A stretch of DNA of 33,177 nucleotides, taken from contig PXPH01000037.1 of assembly GCA_003021615.1 (NCBI GenBank), positions 1 to 33,177 of the forward strand, written 5' to 3'. The notes beneath the pieces are model-generated. The model saw only the letters and a list, made by a program, of their open reading frames with translations. It was not told the DNA's origin and searched no databases. Below, one piece after another: positions 8,614-16,625 of this stretch. Source of the DNA: Actinobacteria bacterium QS_8_72_14. Its GTDB lineage: Bacteria > Actinomycetota > Nitriliruptoria > Euzebyales > Egibacteraceae. Position 1 is the stretch's first letter. Every line of letters starts with the position of its first letter. A program made the translations under genes and the position numbers.

Positions 8614-8619
8614 TAGGCT
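8614..8619 (+). promoter_or_regulatory. -10 box (TAGGCT) close to the PiT start codon
   Basis: TAGGCT ends 8 nt before the GTG at 8628. This TANNNT-to-start distance is typical of actinobacterial leaderless transcripts and supports the short start for the permease. Confidence 0.45.
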
Positions 8620-8627
8620 CGCGCGCG

Positions 8628-9611
8628 GTGCTCGCCGACGCGGATCCGCTGCTGGTGGCCGTGGCCGTGGCCTTCGCCGTGGTCAACGGCGCCAACGACG
8701 GCGGCACCCTGCTGGCGCTGAGCCTACGCGCCGCCGGGCTGCGGGTGTGGGTCGCGCTGGTGGCGCTGGCGGCGATGGTGGCCGTGGCGCCCGCGCTGGT
8801 GGGCACGCAGGTCGCCACGACGCTGGCGGTGCGCTTGGTCGACGTGGGCGGCGCCGAGCGCGTGGTGGTCCTGGCGGCGGTGATCGCCGCGGTGACCGTG
8901 CCTGTCGGGCTCAGCCGCGCCGGGCTGCCCACCAGCTTGACCGTGGCGCTGGTCGGCGGGCTGGTGGGCGCCGGGGCGGCCCACGGGGTGGGGGTGGCAT
9001 GGGGGCTCATGGGCGCGGTGGTGGTCGCCGCCGCGGTCGCGCCGGTGGTCGGCGGCCTGGGGGCCTTCGCCCTGTCGCGCCTGGCCCGCCATCTCGTCGC
9101 CCCGGGTGGCGCCGCGCGGTTTCTGGCCCGCGCCCATCGGGTGACGTTTGCTGTGCAGGCGCTGGCTTACGGCGCCAACGACGGCCAGAAGATGCTGGCG
9201 GTGGGCGCTCTCGCTCTCGGGCTGGCCGACGGCCAGGCGAGATCCGGTGGGGCGGTGCCGCCGGCGTGGCCGCTGCTGGCCGGCTCGGCGCTGGCCTTTT
9301 TCGCCGGAGCGGTGTTGGGCCTGCGACGCTATGCGCGCACCGTTGGCATGATCATTCCGTTGCGCCGGCCCAACGCCGTCGTCGGCGAGGCCGCCGCGGC
9401 CACGGCGGTGCTGGGGACCGCCGCGCTCGGCGCGCCGGTGAGCATGACCCAAACGGTCGCCGGCGGTCTCGTCGGCACCGGCGCCAGCGAGGGACAAGGA
9501 CGGGTGCGATGGCAGGTGACCAGCCGGATCGCGATCGCGTGGATGGCGACGCTGCCGTTGGCGGCCGGCGCCGGCGCGGCCGCGGCGGCCGCGATCGCCG
9601 CCGCCGGCTGA
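8628..9611 (+). CDS. PiT-family inorganic phosphate permease
   Basis: A 327-residue low-affinity phosphate transporter, almost wholly hydrophobic. The two inverted PiT signatures are present: NGANDGGTLLALSL near residue 20 and YGANDGQKMLAVG near residue 180. The usual Asn that follows in the signature is not conserved in either. The GTG at 8628 is chosen because it places the first helix at the start and has a -10 box 8 nt upstream; an ATG at 8559 would add a Pro/Arg-rich stretch overlapping the divergent gene's start. A DUF47 partner follows directly, the usual pairing for bacterial PiT systems. Confidence 0.85.
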   Translation: MLADADPLLVAVAVAFAVVNGANDGGTLLALSLRAAGLRVWVALVALAAMVAVAPALVGTQVATTLAVRLVDVGGAERVVVLAAVIAAVTVPVGLSRAGLPTSLTVALVGGLVGAGAAHGVGVAWGLMGAVVVAAAVAPVVGGLGAFALSRLARHLVAPGGAARFLARAHRVTFAVQALAYGANDGQKMLAVGALALGLADGQARSGGAVPPAWPLLAGSALAFFAGAVLGLRRYARTVGMIIPLRRPNAVVGEAAAATAVLGTAALGAPVSMTQTVAGGLVGTGASEGQGRVRWQVTSRIAIAWMATLPLAAGAGAAAAAAIAAAG

Positions 9612-9709
9612 CCCGCGCCCGCGTTGCCACCACTGACGCCCTGGGTGGCGCCGCGACCGGGCAGGGGGCTCCGGCGCAGGCGGCTGCGGCGCGGCGTCGC
9701 CGGCGCCTG

Positions 9710-10357
9710 TTGGGCGGGTCCGCCGGCGGCCTGCGCCGCTTCGTACGCGAGCTGGTGGGCTCGGTGGACGATGCGCTCGTGGCCCGGCTGCGCGGTCAGA
9801 TCGCCGCGGTGCGCCAGGGCGCCCAGATCGCCAAGCAGGCGGCGGTGGGCGACAGCGACCACAGCGAGCTTGAGCAGCACATGCGGGCCATGGAGCGCGC
9901 CGGCGACGACGAGCGGGCCCAACTGGTCCAGACGCTGTCGACGGCGCTGATGACCTCGTTTGACCGCGAGGACCTGTTTCGGGTGTCGCGCTCGATCGAC
10001 GACGTGCTGGACAACCTCTACGACTTCGTGCGCGAGGCGGGACTGTTTACCGTCGCCGACGAGCACTGCGCGATGCTGCTCGACGCCGTCGAGGAGTGCC
10101 TGTCCCGGATCGACCGGGCCGTGGGTGGCATCCGCGAGCCGCGCGACTCGGTGGTGGCCCACGCCCTGGGCGCCTCCAAGGACAGCGCCCGCGTGCGTCA
10201 GCGCTACCAGGAGGCCCTGGCCGACCTGCTGGCCGCCGACACGGTCACCCCCGAGCTGCTCAAGCGCCGCGAGCTGCTGCGCCGCCTGGACGTGGTGGGC
10301 CTGCGCCTGGGTGAGGCCGCCGCCGCGCTGTCCGACGGCGCGGTCAAGCGCGGCTAA
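9710..10357 (+). CDS. DUF47/PhoU-like accessory protein of PiT permease
   Basis: About 215 residues, helical and PhoU-like, family DUF47, which commonly pairs with PiT phosphate permeases and probably modulates them. Typical stretches are SFDREDLFRVSRSIDDVLDN, LYDFVREAGL and LLDAVEECLSRIDRAVGGI. Asp/Glu-rich helices could bind metal as in PhoU. The start is uncertain: the frame is open back to the permease stop without ATG, and TTG 9710 is the first codon that retains the whole conserved N-terminal helix, with weak ribosome-site support. It is most likely translated from the permease mRNA. Confidence 0.75.
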   Translation: MGGSAGGLRRFVRELVGSVDDALVARLRGQIAAVRQGAQIAKQAAVGDSDHSELEQHMRAMERAGDDERAQLVQTLSTALMTSFDREDLFRVSRSIDDVLDNLYDFVREAGLFTVADEHCAMLLDAVEECLSRIDRAVGGIREPRDSVVAHALGASKDSARVRQRYQEALADLLAADTVTPELLKRRELLRRLDVVGLRLGEAAAALSDGAVKRG

Positions 10358-10391
10358 GCGCTTGCGCACGATCCGGCCATTCGCGCCTCGC

Positions 10392-10397
10392 TAGCCT
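10392..10397 (+). promoter_or_regulatory. -10 box (TAGCCT) upstream of glyS
   Basis: TAGCCT matches the TANNNT pattern seen before several genes here and would start a transcript about 125 nt before the glyS ATG. A GAAAGGGG ribosome site (10512-10519) precedes the ATG at 10528. Confidence 0.35.
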
Positions 10398-10527
10398 GGC
10401 CAGCGAGCCGACCCCCGCGTGCGTGCCAGGCGCAGGCGGCCCGTTGCCATCCCACCAGCTGCGCCTCGCACAAGCCGCGCGCGCCCAACGCAGCGCCACC
10501 ACGCCGACCGCGAAAGGGGCCGCCGCG

Positions 10528-11856
10528 ATGACCACCCACGACCTCGCCCCCGCCGAGGCTGGCGACCAGCCGCCGCCGGTGGCCGCCGACGTCGCCCCCT
10601 ACACCGTGGCCGCCGACGCCGACGACGCCCCTGGCGAGCACGCGGTGACCATGGAGGCGATCGTCGAGCTGTGCAAGCGCCGCGGGATCATCTTCCAGTC
10701 GTCGGAGGTCTACGGCGGGCTGCGCGGCGCGTGGGACTTCGGCCCGCTGGGCGCGGCCCTAAAGGACAACGTCAAGGCCGCCTGGAAACGCGCGATGCTG
10801 CAGCTGCGCGACGACGTCGTCCAGCTGGACGCCGCCATCCTGATGCACCCCAAGGTGTGGGAGGCCAGCGGCCACCTGGAGGGCTTCACCGACCCGCTGG
10901 TGGAGTGCCGCACGTGCAACGCGCGCTTTCGCGCCGACCACGCCGTGCAGGGCGACGCCGCCACCTACGAGTGCCCCCGCAGCGACTATTCGCTGTGCGA
11001 CTTCGGCGAGCCCAAGCAGTTCAACCTCATGTTCGAGACCCACATCGGGCCCACCCGCGAGTCGGGCTCGCAGGTGTGGCTGCGCCCCGAGACCGCCCAG
11101 GCGATGTTCGTCGACTTCGCGCACGTGCAGCTGACCAGCCGCCAGAAGGTGCCCTTCGGCATCGCCCAGGTCGGCAAGAGCTTTCGCAACGAGATCACCC
11201 CGCGCAACTTCATCTTCCGGGTGCGCGAGTTCGAGCAAATGGAGATGGAGTACTTCGTGCGCCCGGGCACCGACGAGGCGTGGCACGACTACTGGATCGC
11301 CCAGCGCTGGCAGTGGTACCTGGACTACGGCCTGCGCCCGGCCAACCTGCGCATCCGCCCCCACGCGCCCGACGAGCTGTCGCACTACGCCAAGGCCACC
11401 GTCGACGTGGAGTACCGCTTCCCGTTCGCGTGGAGCGAGCTGGAGGGCATCGCCAACCGCACCGACTACGACCTGCGCGCCCACACGGCCACCAGCGGCA
11501 AGGACCTGTCCTACTACGACCAGACCCGCGACGAGCGCTACGTGCCCTACGTGGTCGAGCCCGCCGCCGGGGTGGACCGCGCGGCGCTGGCGTTTGTGGT
11601 CGACGCTTACCGCGTGGAGCAGGCCCCCACCGCCAGTGGGGGCACCGAGACGCGCACGCTGTTGGCCCTGGACCACCGCCTGGCGCCGGTCAAGGTCGCG
11701 GTGCTGCCGCTGTCGCGCAACGAGCGGCTGGTGCCCACCGCCAGGGCCGTGGCCGACCTGCTGCGCCCCCACTTGCGCGACCGCGACACGATGACCCAAG
11801 ACCGGGTGCGCACCGACGAGCTCGTGGCCTATCTCACCCAGCGCCTGCGGCTGTAG
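10528..11856 (+). CDS. glyS: Glycyl-tRNA synthetase (alpha2 type) with shortened anticodon domain
   Basis: Class II synthetase of 442 residues that charges tRNA-Gly. The catalytic core is intact: VYGGLRGAWDFGPLGAALKD (61-80), a Cys-containing insertion (CRTC at 127-130, later ECP), motif 2 FRNEITPRNFIFRVREFEQM (219-238) and motif 3 EPAAGVDRAA (344-353). The C-terminal anticodon-binding domain is abnormal. LAPVKVAVLPL and the following helix run to about residue 416, then jump straight to RDRDTMTQDRV. The block family members carry between them, including IGRRYRRQDEIGTP and the following VTVDFDTL strand (about 40-45 residues), is missing without a frameshift. ATG 10528 has the best ribosome site. 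The ~38-residue N-terminal extension is Pro/Ala/Asp-rich. Confidence 0.9.
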   Translation: MTTHDLAPAEAGDQPPPVAADVAPYTVAADADDAPGEHAVTMEAIVELCKRRGIIFQSSEVYGGLRGAWDFGPLGAALKDNVKAAWKRAMLQLRDDVVQLDAAILMHPKVWEASGHLEGFTDPLVECRTCNARFRADHAVQGDAATYECPRSDYSLCDFGEPKQFNLMFETHIGPTRESGSQVWLRPETAQAMFVDFAHVQLTSRQKVPFGIAQVGKSFRNEITPRNFIFRVREFEQMEMEYFVRPGTDEAWHDYWIAQRWQWYLDYGLRPANLRIRPHAPDELSHYAKATVDVEYRFPFAWSELEGIANRTDYDLRAHTATSGKDLSYYDQTRDERYVPYVVEPAAGVDRAALAFVVDAYRVEQAPTASGGTETRTLLALDHRLAPVKVAVLPLSRNERLVPTARAVADLLRPHLRDRDTMTQDRVRTDELVAYLTQRLRL

Positions 11857-12181
11857 CGCCCGCCGGGGCCGGGCTGGGCGGCGTCGTGACCCGACCAGCC
11901 GGACCGGGCGGTCCCCCCGGCTGTGGCGATTGGCCGCATCTGCTCTTCCCCATGCCGGCCTGGGGCGGTAGACTTGTGACCAAGCGGCCGGCGCCACCCG
12001 GGGCCGGCCCCGACGTCGTCCACGCGAGCACGGCACGGGCGGGTCGGATTCTGAGCCCGCGATTCTCGGCGCCTGGTTCTACGGGGTGCGGCGCGGGTCA
12101 CCGACCCGCCCGGCGCCGTTCCCCCGGCCTCGCGCCCATCGCCACTGCCTTGAGTCCTGCCGGCGCGTCGGCGATGTGGCT
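11857..12181. other. 325-nt intergenic region between convergent genes
   Basis: This gap between glyS (plus) and the small membrane-protein gene (minus) contains a TAGACT -10-like box (11969-11974) and a long inverted repeat (12037-12111, listed separately). A 69-codon GTG frame (11976-12185) follows the box but reads as low-complexity Pro/Arg/Gly/Ala sequence and is not called as a gene. No other convincing coding signal is seen. Confidence 0.6.
12037..12111 (+). ncRNA. Candidate structured RNA or large terminator hairpin
   Basis: Outer arms GGGCGGGTCGG (12037-12047) and CCGACCCGCCC (12101-12111) pair perfectly over 11 bp. A nested stem pairs GCCCGCG with CGCGGGT just inside. A TAGACT box about 63 nt upstream could drive it on the plus strand. 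No U-tract follows and it matches no RNA family I recognise. It may simply be a bidirectional terminator between convergent genes. Confidence 0.3.
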
Positions 12182-12556
12182 TTAGTGCCAGCCGCCCCAG
12201 CGCTGATACGGATCCCGTGGGCGCTCGCCAGGCGAGGCAGAGCGCTGCGACGGCCCCTGGGCGCCCGGCTGGCTTGACGGCGTCGCCCGGCGCTGCTCGT
12301 CGGACAGGCGGGCGAGCTCCTCGATGATGGTGTCGCTGCGCTGCAGCATCTGGGCGACTCCTTTCGTGGCCCACGCCACCAGCCGCAGCCCCGCGCCGAC
12401 GCAGAAGGTCAGTGCCCAGGCCACCAGGGCCAGGCCGAGGCGATCCTGCTGGAACAAAAGCCCCCCGCCGACGACGCCGGCCACCCCCACCGCGTAGACC
12501 AGGGCGTCGGCCAAACGCGCCGCGGTGTACAGCTCCGAGGGCTTGACCTGGCTCAT
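12182..12556 (-). CDS. Small membrane protein of unknown function
   Basis: 124 residues. I do not recognise a family. After a short polar N-terminus (SQVKPSELYTAARLAD) there are two hydrophobic segments, roughly 20-40 and 45-65, then a short helical stretch (QRSDTIIEELARLSDEQRRA) and a Ser/Pro/Gln-rich polar tail ending in YQRWGGWH. ATG 12556 follows an AAGGGG ribosome site and begins just before the conserved-looking part; a longer frame to 12796 would cross the dnaG start. A TAGCAT box on the minus strand (12621 to 12616) is a plausible -10. It is divergent from dnaG. Confidence 0.6.
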   Translation of the reverse strand: MSQVKPSELYTAARLADALVYAVGVAGVVGGGLLFQQDRLGLALVAWALTFCVGAGLRLVAWATKGVAQMLQRSDTIIEELARLSDEQRRATPSSQPGAQGPSQRSASPGERPRDPYQRWGGWH

Positions 12557-12714
12557 GGCGGCCCCTTGGCGCACGGCATCGGCGGTCGAGGACTCGGCAA
12601 TGGTCGGCCCCTGCGATGCTACGGTGCGACCGGTCGATCCGTGGTGGCGCTGGCCGCCGGCAGTGGCCGCCGGGCCACGTCCCCGCGGCGCACCAGGGAC
12701 GGCCCCGGCGGGCG

Positions 12715-12720
12715 TACACT
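12715..12720 (+). promoter_or_regulatory. -10 box (TACACT) for dnaG
   Basis: TACACT fits TANNNT and would start transcription near 12727, about 56 nt before the dnaG GTG at 12783, which is preceded by a GGAGGG ribosome site (12775-12780). Confidence 0.35.
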
Positions 12721-12782
12721 CCCTGTGCACTGCACCCGCAGGCGCGTCGCTGGTCCACGCGTGGTAGGCGGATCGGAGGGTC

Positions 12783-15392
12783 GTGGCCGGTCGCATCCAT
12801 CCCGAGGACGTCCGTGCGCTGCGCGAGCGGGCCGACCTGGCGTCGGTGGCCGGCGACTACACGACCCTGCGCCGCTCGGGGGCCACGCTCAAGGGCCTGT
12901 GCCCCTTCCACGACGAGAAGACGCCGTCGTTCCACGTCGACTCCGCCAAGGGCATGTGGCACTGTCTGGCCGGCGAGACGGGCGTGCTGACCTGGGAGGG
13001 GACCTTCCCCATCGCCAAGCTCGCCGGCACCACCCAGTGGCTGCTGACCACCCGGGGCAGGTGGGTCGAAGCCGCGGTGCACAGTTTCGGGGTGCAGCCG
13101 CTGTGGGCGGTGCGCCTGCAGCGCAACGAGCGGCACAAGACCCTGTATGCCACCCACGGCCACCGGTGGTTCGTCCAGTCCGGCCCGCAGCGGTCCAGCA
13201 CCCGCGTGCAGACCACCGCCGAGCTCAACCCCGGCGATCGGCTCGCGTGGTGTTTGCCCACCGGACGCCTGGGCGATACGCGGCCCGTGGCGTTCGCCGT
13301 TGCCCACGGGTTTACCTACGGCAACGGCGTGCCCACCCCCGACGGCTGCACGGTCGAGGTCTCTGGGCCCAACCCCCGCGAGCTGCTGGCCTACTTCCCG
13401 GAGGCGAGCACGCAGAGCTGCGGGCGCATGCGGGTGGGGCGCCTGCCGCGGTTCTTCGCCGAGCGGCCGTCGCTGCAGCAGGCGCCGGCGTATCTGTACG
13501 GGTGGCTGGCGGGCTATTTCGCCGCCGCCGGATGGGTGGCCACAGACGGACGCGCGAGCCTGGCCTCGGCCAACGAGGCCGACATGGACTTCGTGGACAC
13601 CGTGGCCACGCGCCTGGGGATCGCCACCTACGGCCTCGAGCAGCAGCGGCGGGGAGTGACCGCTTGGGACTCGCCGCTGCTGGCCACGGCGTTCATGAGC
13701 TCGACGCTGGCCGGGCAGTTCTTCGTGCGCTCGCACCACCGGCAGCGCTTCGAGCAGCCACAGGCTGGCGGCCGCACCGAACAGCCCGACTGGGTCGTGT
13801 GCGACGTGGCGCCGTCGGATCGCGTCGAGGAGGTCTACTGCGCGGTGGTGCCCGACACCCACGCGTTCGTGCTGGCCGATCACCTGCTGACCGGCAACTG
13901 CTTTGGGTGCTCGGCCGGCGGCGACGTCTACGGCCTGCTGCAGCAGGCCGAGGCCCTGTCGTTCGCCGAGGCCGTCGAGCACCTGGCGCGCCGGGAGGGT
14001 GTGACGCTGCGCTACGAGCAGCTCAGCCCCGGCCAGCGCCGGGCGTTGGGCCGGCGCACCCGCCTGACCGAGGCCACCCAGGCCGCCGCCGCCTGGTTCC
14101 GCGAGCGCCTGGCCGACGCCGACGCCGACGCCGCCCGCGACTACCTCGCCGCGCGCGGCATCGACGAGGCGACCCGGGCCCGCTTCGAGATCGGCTGGGC
14201 CCCGGATCGCTGGGACGGACTGGTGCGCGCGCTGCGCGATCAGGGCTTTGCCGACCAGGAGCTGGTCGACGCCGGCGTGGCCAGCCAGGGGCGCTACGGG
14301 CCCATCGACCGTTTCCGCGGGCGGATCGTCTTTCCCATTCACGAGCGCAGCGGCCGGGCGCCAATCGCCTTCGGCGGGCGCCTGGTGCCGGGGATGGCGC
14401 TTGCCACCGCCGGCCGTGACGGCGACCCGCCCAAGTACATCAACTCCCCTGAGAGCGAGATCTACAAGAAGGGCGACACGCTGTACGGCCTGGCCCAGGC
14501 GCGCGCCGAGATCCAGCGCCGCCAGGCCGCCCTGGTCGTGGAGGGCTACACCGACGTGATCGCCATGCACCTGGTGGGCCTGGAGCACGCCGTGGCCACC
14601 TGCGGCACGGCGCTGACCGCCGACCACTTCCGCCAGCTGGAGCGCTACGGCCGGCGCGTGGTGCTGGCGCTGGACGCCGACGACGCCGGCTACCGCGCCG
14701 CCGAGCGGGCGCGGGCGTTGGCCGCCGAGGTGGGCGTGCGCGAGGTCGCGGTGCTGCCGCTGCCGGTCGGCACCGACCCCGCCGAGCTGGCCGCGGCGGG
14801 CCGCGAGGCCGTCGATGCCGCCTTCGCCGAGGTGCGCACCGCCACCGAGTTCCAACTGGAGCACCTGCTGCGCACCGCCGACACCGACACCCCCGCGGCC
14901 CCGCCCAGCGACACGACCACGGTGCGTCGCCTCAGCGGGCCCCGCGGCGAGCCCGCCGACCCCCAGCTGCGCCTGGAGCGCCAAGTGCTGCAGGTGGCGC
15001 TGCAGCGGCCCCACCAGCTGCCCGAGGCGTGGCAGGAGGTCACCGGCGGCGACTTCACCTCCGAGGTGTCGCGGCGGCTGTGGCAGGCGCTCGCCGACAC
15101 CGGCACCGGCGACTTGGAGGCGGTGTTGGCGGCGCTGCCCACCGACGACGACCGCGCCCGCGTGCGAGCCCTGGCCCTGTCGCCGTCGCCGGTGCCCGAC
15201 GACACCGCCCACGTCGTCGACCTCATCCGCCGGCTGCAAGCGGCGTCCTGCGAGCGCGAGATCGAGGCGCTGCAACAGGAGATGCGCGCGTTGAACACCG
15301 ACGTCGACGCCGCCCGCGTCCACGAGCTCCTGGCACGCCAGTACGAGCTCGAGCGGCGCCGCCGGGCGCTGGCCGATCGCCAGGGCGCGTGA
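12783..15392 (+). CDS. dnaG: DNA primase precursor interrupted by an intein
   Basis: Synthesises RNA primers for replication. The 869-residue precursor contains a 312-residue intein (61-372); splicing would give a 557-residue primase. The N-terminal CHC2 zinc finger has C40 and H43 ([11 protein letters not shown]) and, after the intein, C373 and C376 in CFGCSAGGD. The ligand Cys373 is therefore also the intein's +1 nucleophile, and zinc binding should require splicing. The TOPRIM catalytic domain shows [12 protein letters not shown] (E587, D591) and LALDADDAG (D631, D633). The C-terminal helicase-binding region is short. GTG 12783 follows a good GGAGGG site. The gene overlaps or abuts the sigma-factor gene, a classic macromolecular-synthesis arrangement. 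Confidence 0.93.
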   Translation: MAGRIHPEDVRALRERADLASVAGDYTTLRRSGATLKGLCPFHDEKTPSFHVDSAKGMWHCLAGETGVLTWEGTFPIAKLAGTTQWLLTTRGRWVEAAVHSFGVQPLWAVRLQRNERHKTLYATHGHRWFVQSGPQRSSTRVQTTAELNPGDRLAWCLPTGRLGDTRPVAFAVAHGFTYGNGVPTPDGCTVEVSGPNPRELLAYFPEASTQSCGRMRVGRLPRFFAERPSLQQAPAYLYGWLAGYFAAAGWVATDGRASLASANEADMDFVDTVATRLGIATYGLEQQRRGVTAWDSPLLATAFMSSTLAGQFFVRSHHRQRFEQPQAGGRTEQPDWVVCDVAPSDRVEEVYCAVVPDTHAFVLADHLLTGNCFGCSAGGDVYGLLQQAEALSFAEAVEHLARREGVTLRYEQLSPGQRRALGRRTRLTEATQAAAAWFRERLADADADAARDYLAARGIDEATRARFEIGWAPDRWDGLVRALRDQGFADQELVDAGVASQGRYGPIDRFRGRIVFPIHERSGRAPIAFGGRLVPGMALATAGRDGDPPKYINSPESEIYKKGDTLYGLAQARAEIQRRQAALVVEGYTDVIAMHLVGLEHAVATCGTALTADHFRQLERYGRRVVLALDADDAGYRAAERARALAAEVGVREVAVLPLPVGTDPAELAAAGREAVDAAFAEVRTATEFQLEHLLRTADTDTPAAPPSDTTTVRRLSGPRGEPADPQLRLERQVLQVALQRPHQLPEAWQEVTGGDFTSEVSRRLWQALADTGTGDLEAVLAALPTDDDRARVRALALSPSPVPDDTAHVVDLIRRLQAASCEREIEALQQEMRALNTDVDAARVHELLARQYELERRRRALADRQGA
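12963..13898 (+). mobile_element. Intein in the DnaG zinc finger, endonuclease motifs degenerate
   Basis: An in-frame 312-codon insertion between His60 and the zinc-ligand Cys of primase. Block A starts [13 protein letters not shown] with Cys1. Block B is [10 protein letters not shown] with the TxxH motif (T124, H127). Block F/G ends [22 protein letters not shown] before Cys+1, so class 1 splicing chemistry is expected. The penultimate residue is Gly rather than the common His. The centre resembles a LAGLIDADG homing endonuclease, with HGFTYGNG (175-182) and [12 protein letters not shown] (239-250). The positions normally acidic are Asn181 and Ala249, so cleavage activity is probably lost while splicing is kept. 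Precursor numbering is used. Confidence 0.9.
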
Positions 15393-15409
15393 CGGAGTCG
15401 GCAGCCCAC

Positions 15410-16582
15410 ATGAGCGGTCCACAGCCGCGCGAGCCGCCCAGTCACCCGCCGAACCCGGGGGCGCAGCACGCCCCCGAGGTCGCCGACTTGATCACGCTGG
15501 GCCGCGAGCGCGGCTTTGTCACCACTGTTGACATCGAGGGCGTCAGCCGCCACGTCAGCGCCAACGCCGCTGAGCTGCGCGCGCGGTTGCAGGACGAGGG
15601 CATCGACGTGGTGCCCGTGCCTCCGAGCCGGTCACCGTCGCCGTCGGGCGGGCAGCACTCGCTTGCCGGCCAGGGCGGCGATTCGGTGCGGCTGTACCTG
15701 GCAGAGATCGGCCGGGTGCCGCTGCTGAGCGCCGAGCAGGAGGTCGACCTCGCCAAGCGGGTGACCGCCGGCGAGTTCGCCGCCGCCAGGCTGACCTCGG
15801 GCGAGGCGTTGGACGCCGAGCGGGCCCGCGCGCTGCGGCGCGCCCGCCGCGGCGGGGAGATCGCCCGGCGCCGCATGGTCGAAGCCAACCTGCGGCTGGT
15901 GGTGTCCATCGCCAAGCGCTATGTCGGCCGGGGGCTGTTGTTCTTGGACCTGGTCCAGGAGGGCAACCTCGGACTGCTTCGTGCCGTGGAGAAGTTCGAC
16001 CACACCCGCGGCTACAAGTTCTCCACCTATGCGACGTGGTGGATCCGCCAGGCGATCACCCGCGCCATCGCCGACCAAAGCCGCACCATCCGCATTCCGG
16101 TGCACATGGTCGAGACCATGAACCGCGTCGCCTGGATACAGCGCCGGCTGGCCCAGGAGCTGGGGCGCGAGCCCACCGTCGAGGAGATCGGCGCCGAGAC
16201 CGAGCTCAGCGGCGAGCGCGTGCGCGAGATCCTGGGCCTGGTTCAGGAGACGGTCAGCCTCGAGGCGCCGGTGGGCGAGGAGGACGAGTCCAGCCTGGCC
16301 GACCTCGTAGAGGACCCCGACGCGGTCGTGCCCGTGCAGGCGGCGAGCTTCGTGCTGCTGCGCGAGCAGCTCGCCGACGTGCTGCACACCCTCAGCGAGC
16401 GCGAGCAGCAGGTCATCGAGTTGCGCTTTGGCATGGGCGACGGGCGGCCCCGGACCCTGGAGGAGGTCGGGACCGCTTTTGGCGTCACTCGCGAGCGCAT
16501 TCGCCAGATCGAGTCCAAGACGCTGGCCAAGCTGCGCCATCCCTCCCGCAGTCGGCCCCTGCAGGGGTATTTAGAGGAGTGA
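15410..16582 (+). CDS. Principal-type RNA polymerase sigma-70 factor
   Basis: 390 residues with all sigma-70 regions. A region 1.1-like start is [22 protein letters not shown] (25-46). Region 1.2 is [21 protein letters not shown] (91-111). Region 2 has [24 protein letters not shown] and [20 protein letters not shown] (201-220), the -10 recognition and melting surface. Region 3 has VHMVETMNR. Region 4 ends with [29 protein letters not shown], the -35 reader. Regions 1.2 and 2 are separated by a short Ala/Arg-rich linker (about 125-150). The ATG at 15410 is used; a GTG at 15389 overlaps the dnaG stop (GTGA) and is an equally plausible coupled start. The position after dnaG supports a housekeeping role. 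Confidence 0.9.
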   Translation: MSGPQPREPPSHPPNPGAQHAPEVADLITLGRERGFVTTVDIEGVSRHVSANAAELRARLQDEGIDVVPVPPSRSPSPSGGQHSLAGQGGDSVRLYLAEIGRVPLLSAEQEVDLAKRVTAGEFAAARLTSGEALDAERARALRRARRGGEIARRRMVEANLRLVVSIAKRYVGRGLLFLDLVQEGNLGLLRAVEKFDHTRGYKFSTYATWWIRQAITRAIADQSRTIRIPVHMVETMNRVAWIQRRLAQELGREPTVEEIGAETELSGERVREILGLVQETVSLEAPVGEEDESSLADLVEDPDAVVPVQAASFVLLREQLADVLHTLSEREQQVIELRFGMGDGRPRTLEEVGTAFGVTRERIRQIESKTLAKLRHPSRSRPLQGYLEE

Positions 16583-16613
16583 CCGCCCCTGCCGGGAACG
16601 CCCGGCGGGCAGA

Positions 16614-16619
16614 TAGCGT
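16614..16619 (+). promoter_or_regulatory. -10 box (TAGCGT) for leaderless Kelch lipoprotein mRNA
   Basis: TAGCGT ends 6 nt before the ATG at 16626, the spacing of leaderless actinobacterial promoters. No Shine-Dalgarno sequence is evident, which agrees. Confidence 0.5.
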
Positions 16620-16625
16620 GGCGGC

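Noticed and set aside
7079-9010. A 643-residue version of the spermidine-synthase-like protein
   Set aside because: The extra 150 N-terminal residues are Thr/Ser/Ala-rich and antisense to the phosphate permease; ATG 8560 starts at the first membrane helix.
11976-12185. A 69-codon frame beginning 2 nt after a TAGACT box
   Set aside because: Composition is low-complexity, no family is recognisable and the spacing is too short for the leaderless pattern; the inverted repeat there explains the conserved-looking bases better.
11829-15422. A 1197-codon open frame antisense to dnaG
   Set aside because: It runs opposite a clear primase-intein gene; its translation is low-complexity Gly/Arg/His/Gln-rich sequence, as expected from an antisense frame in high-GC DNA.
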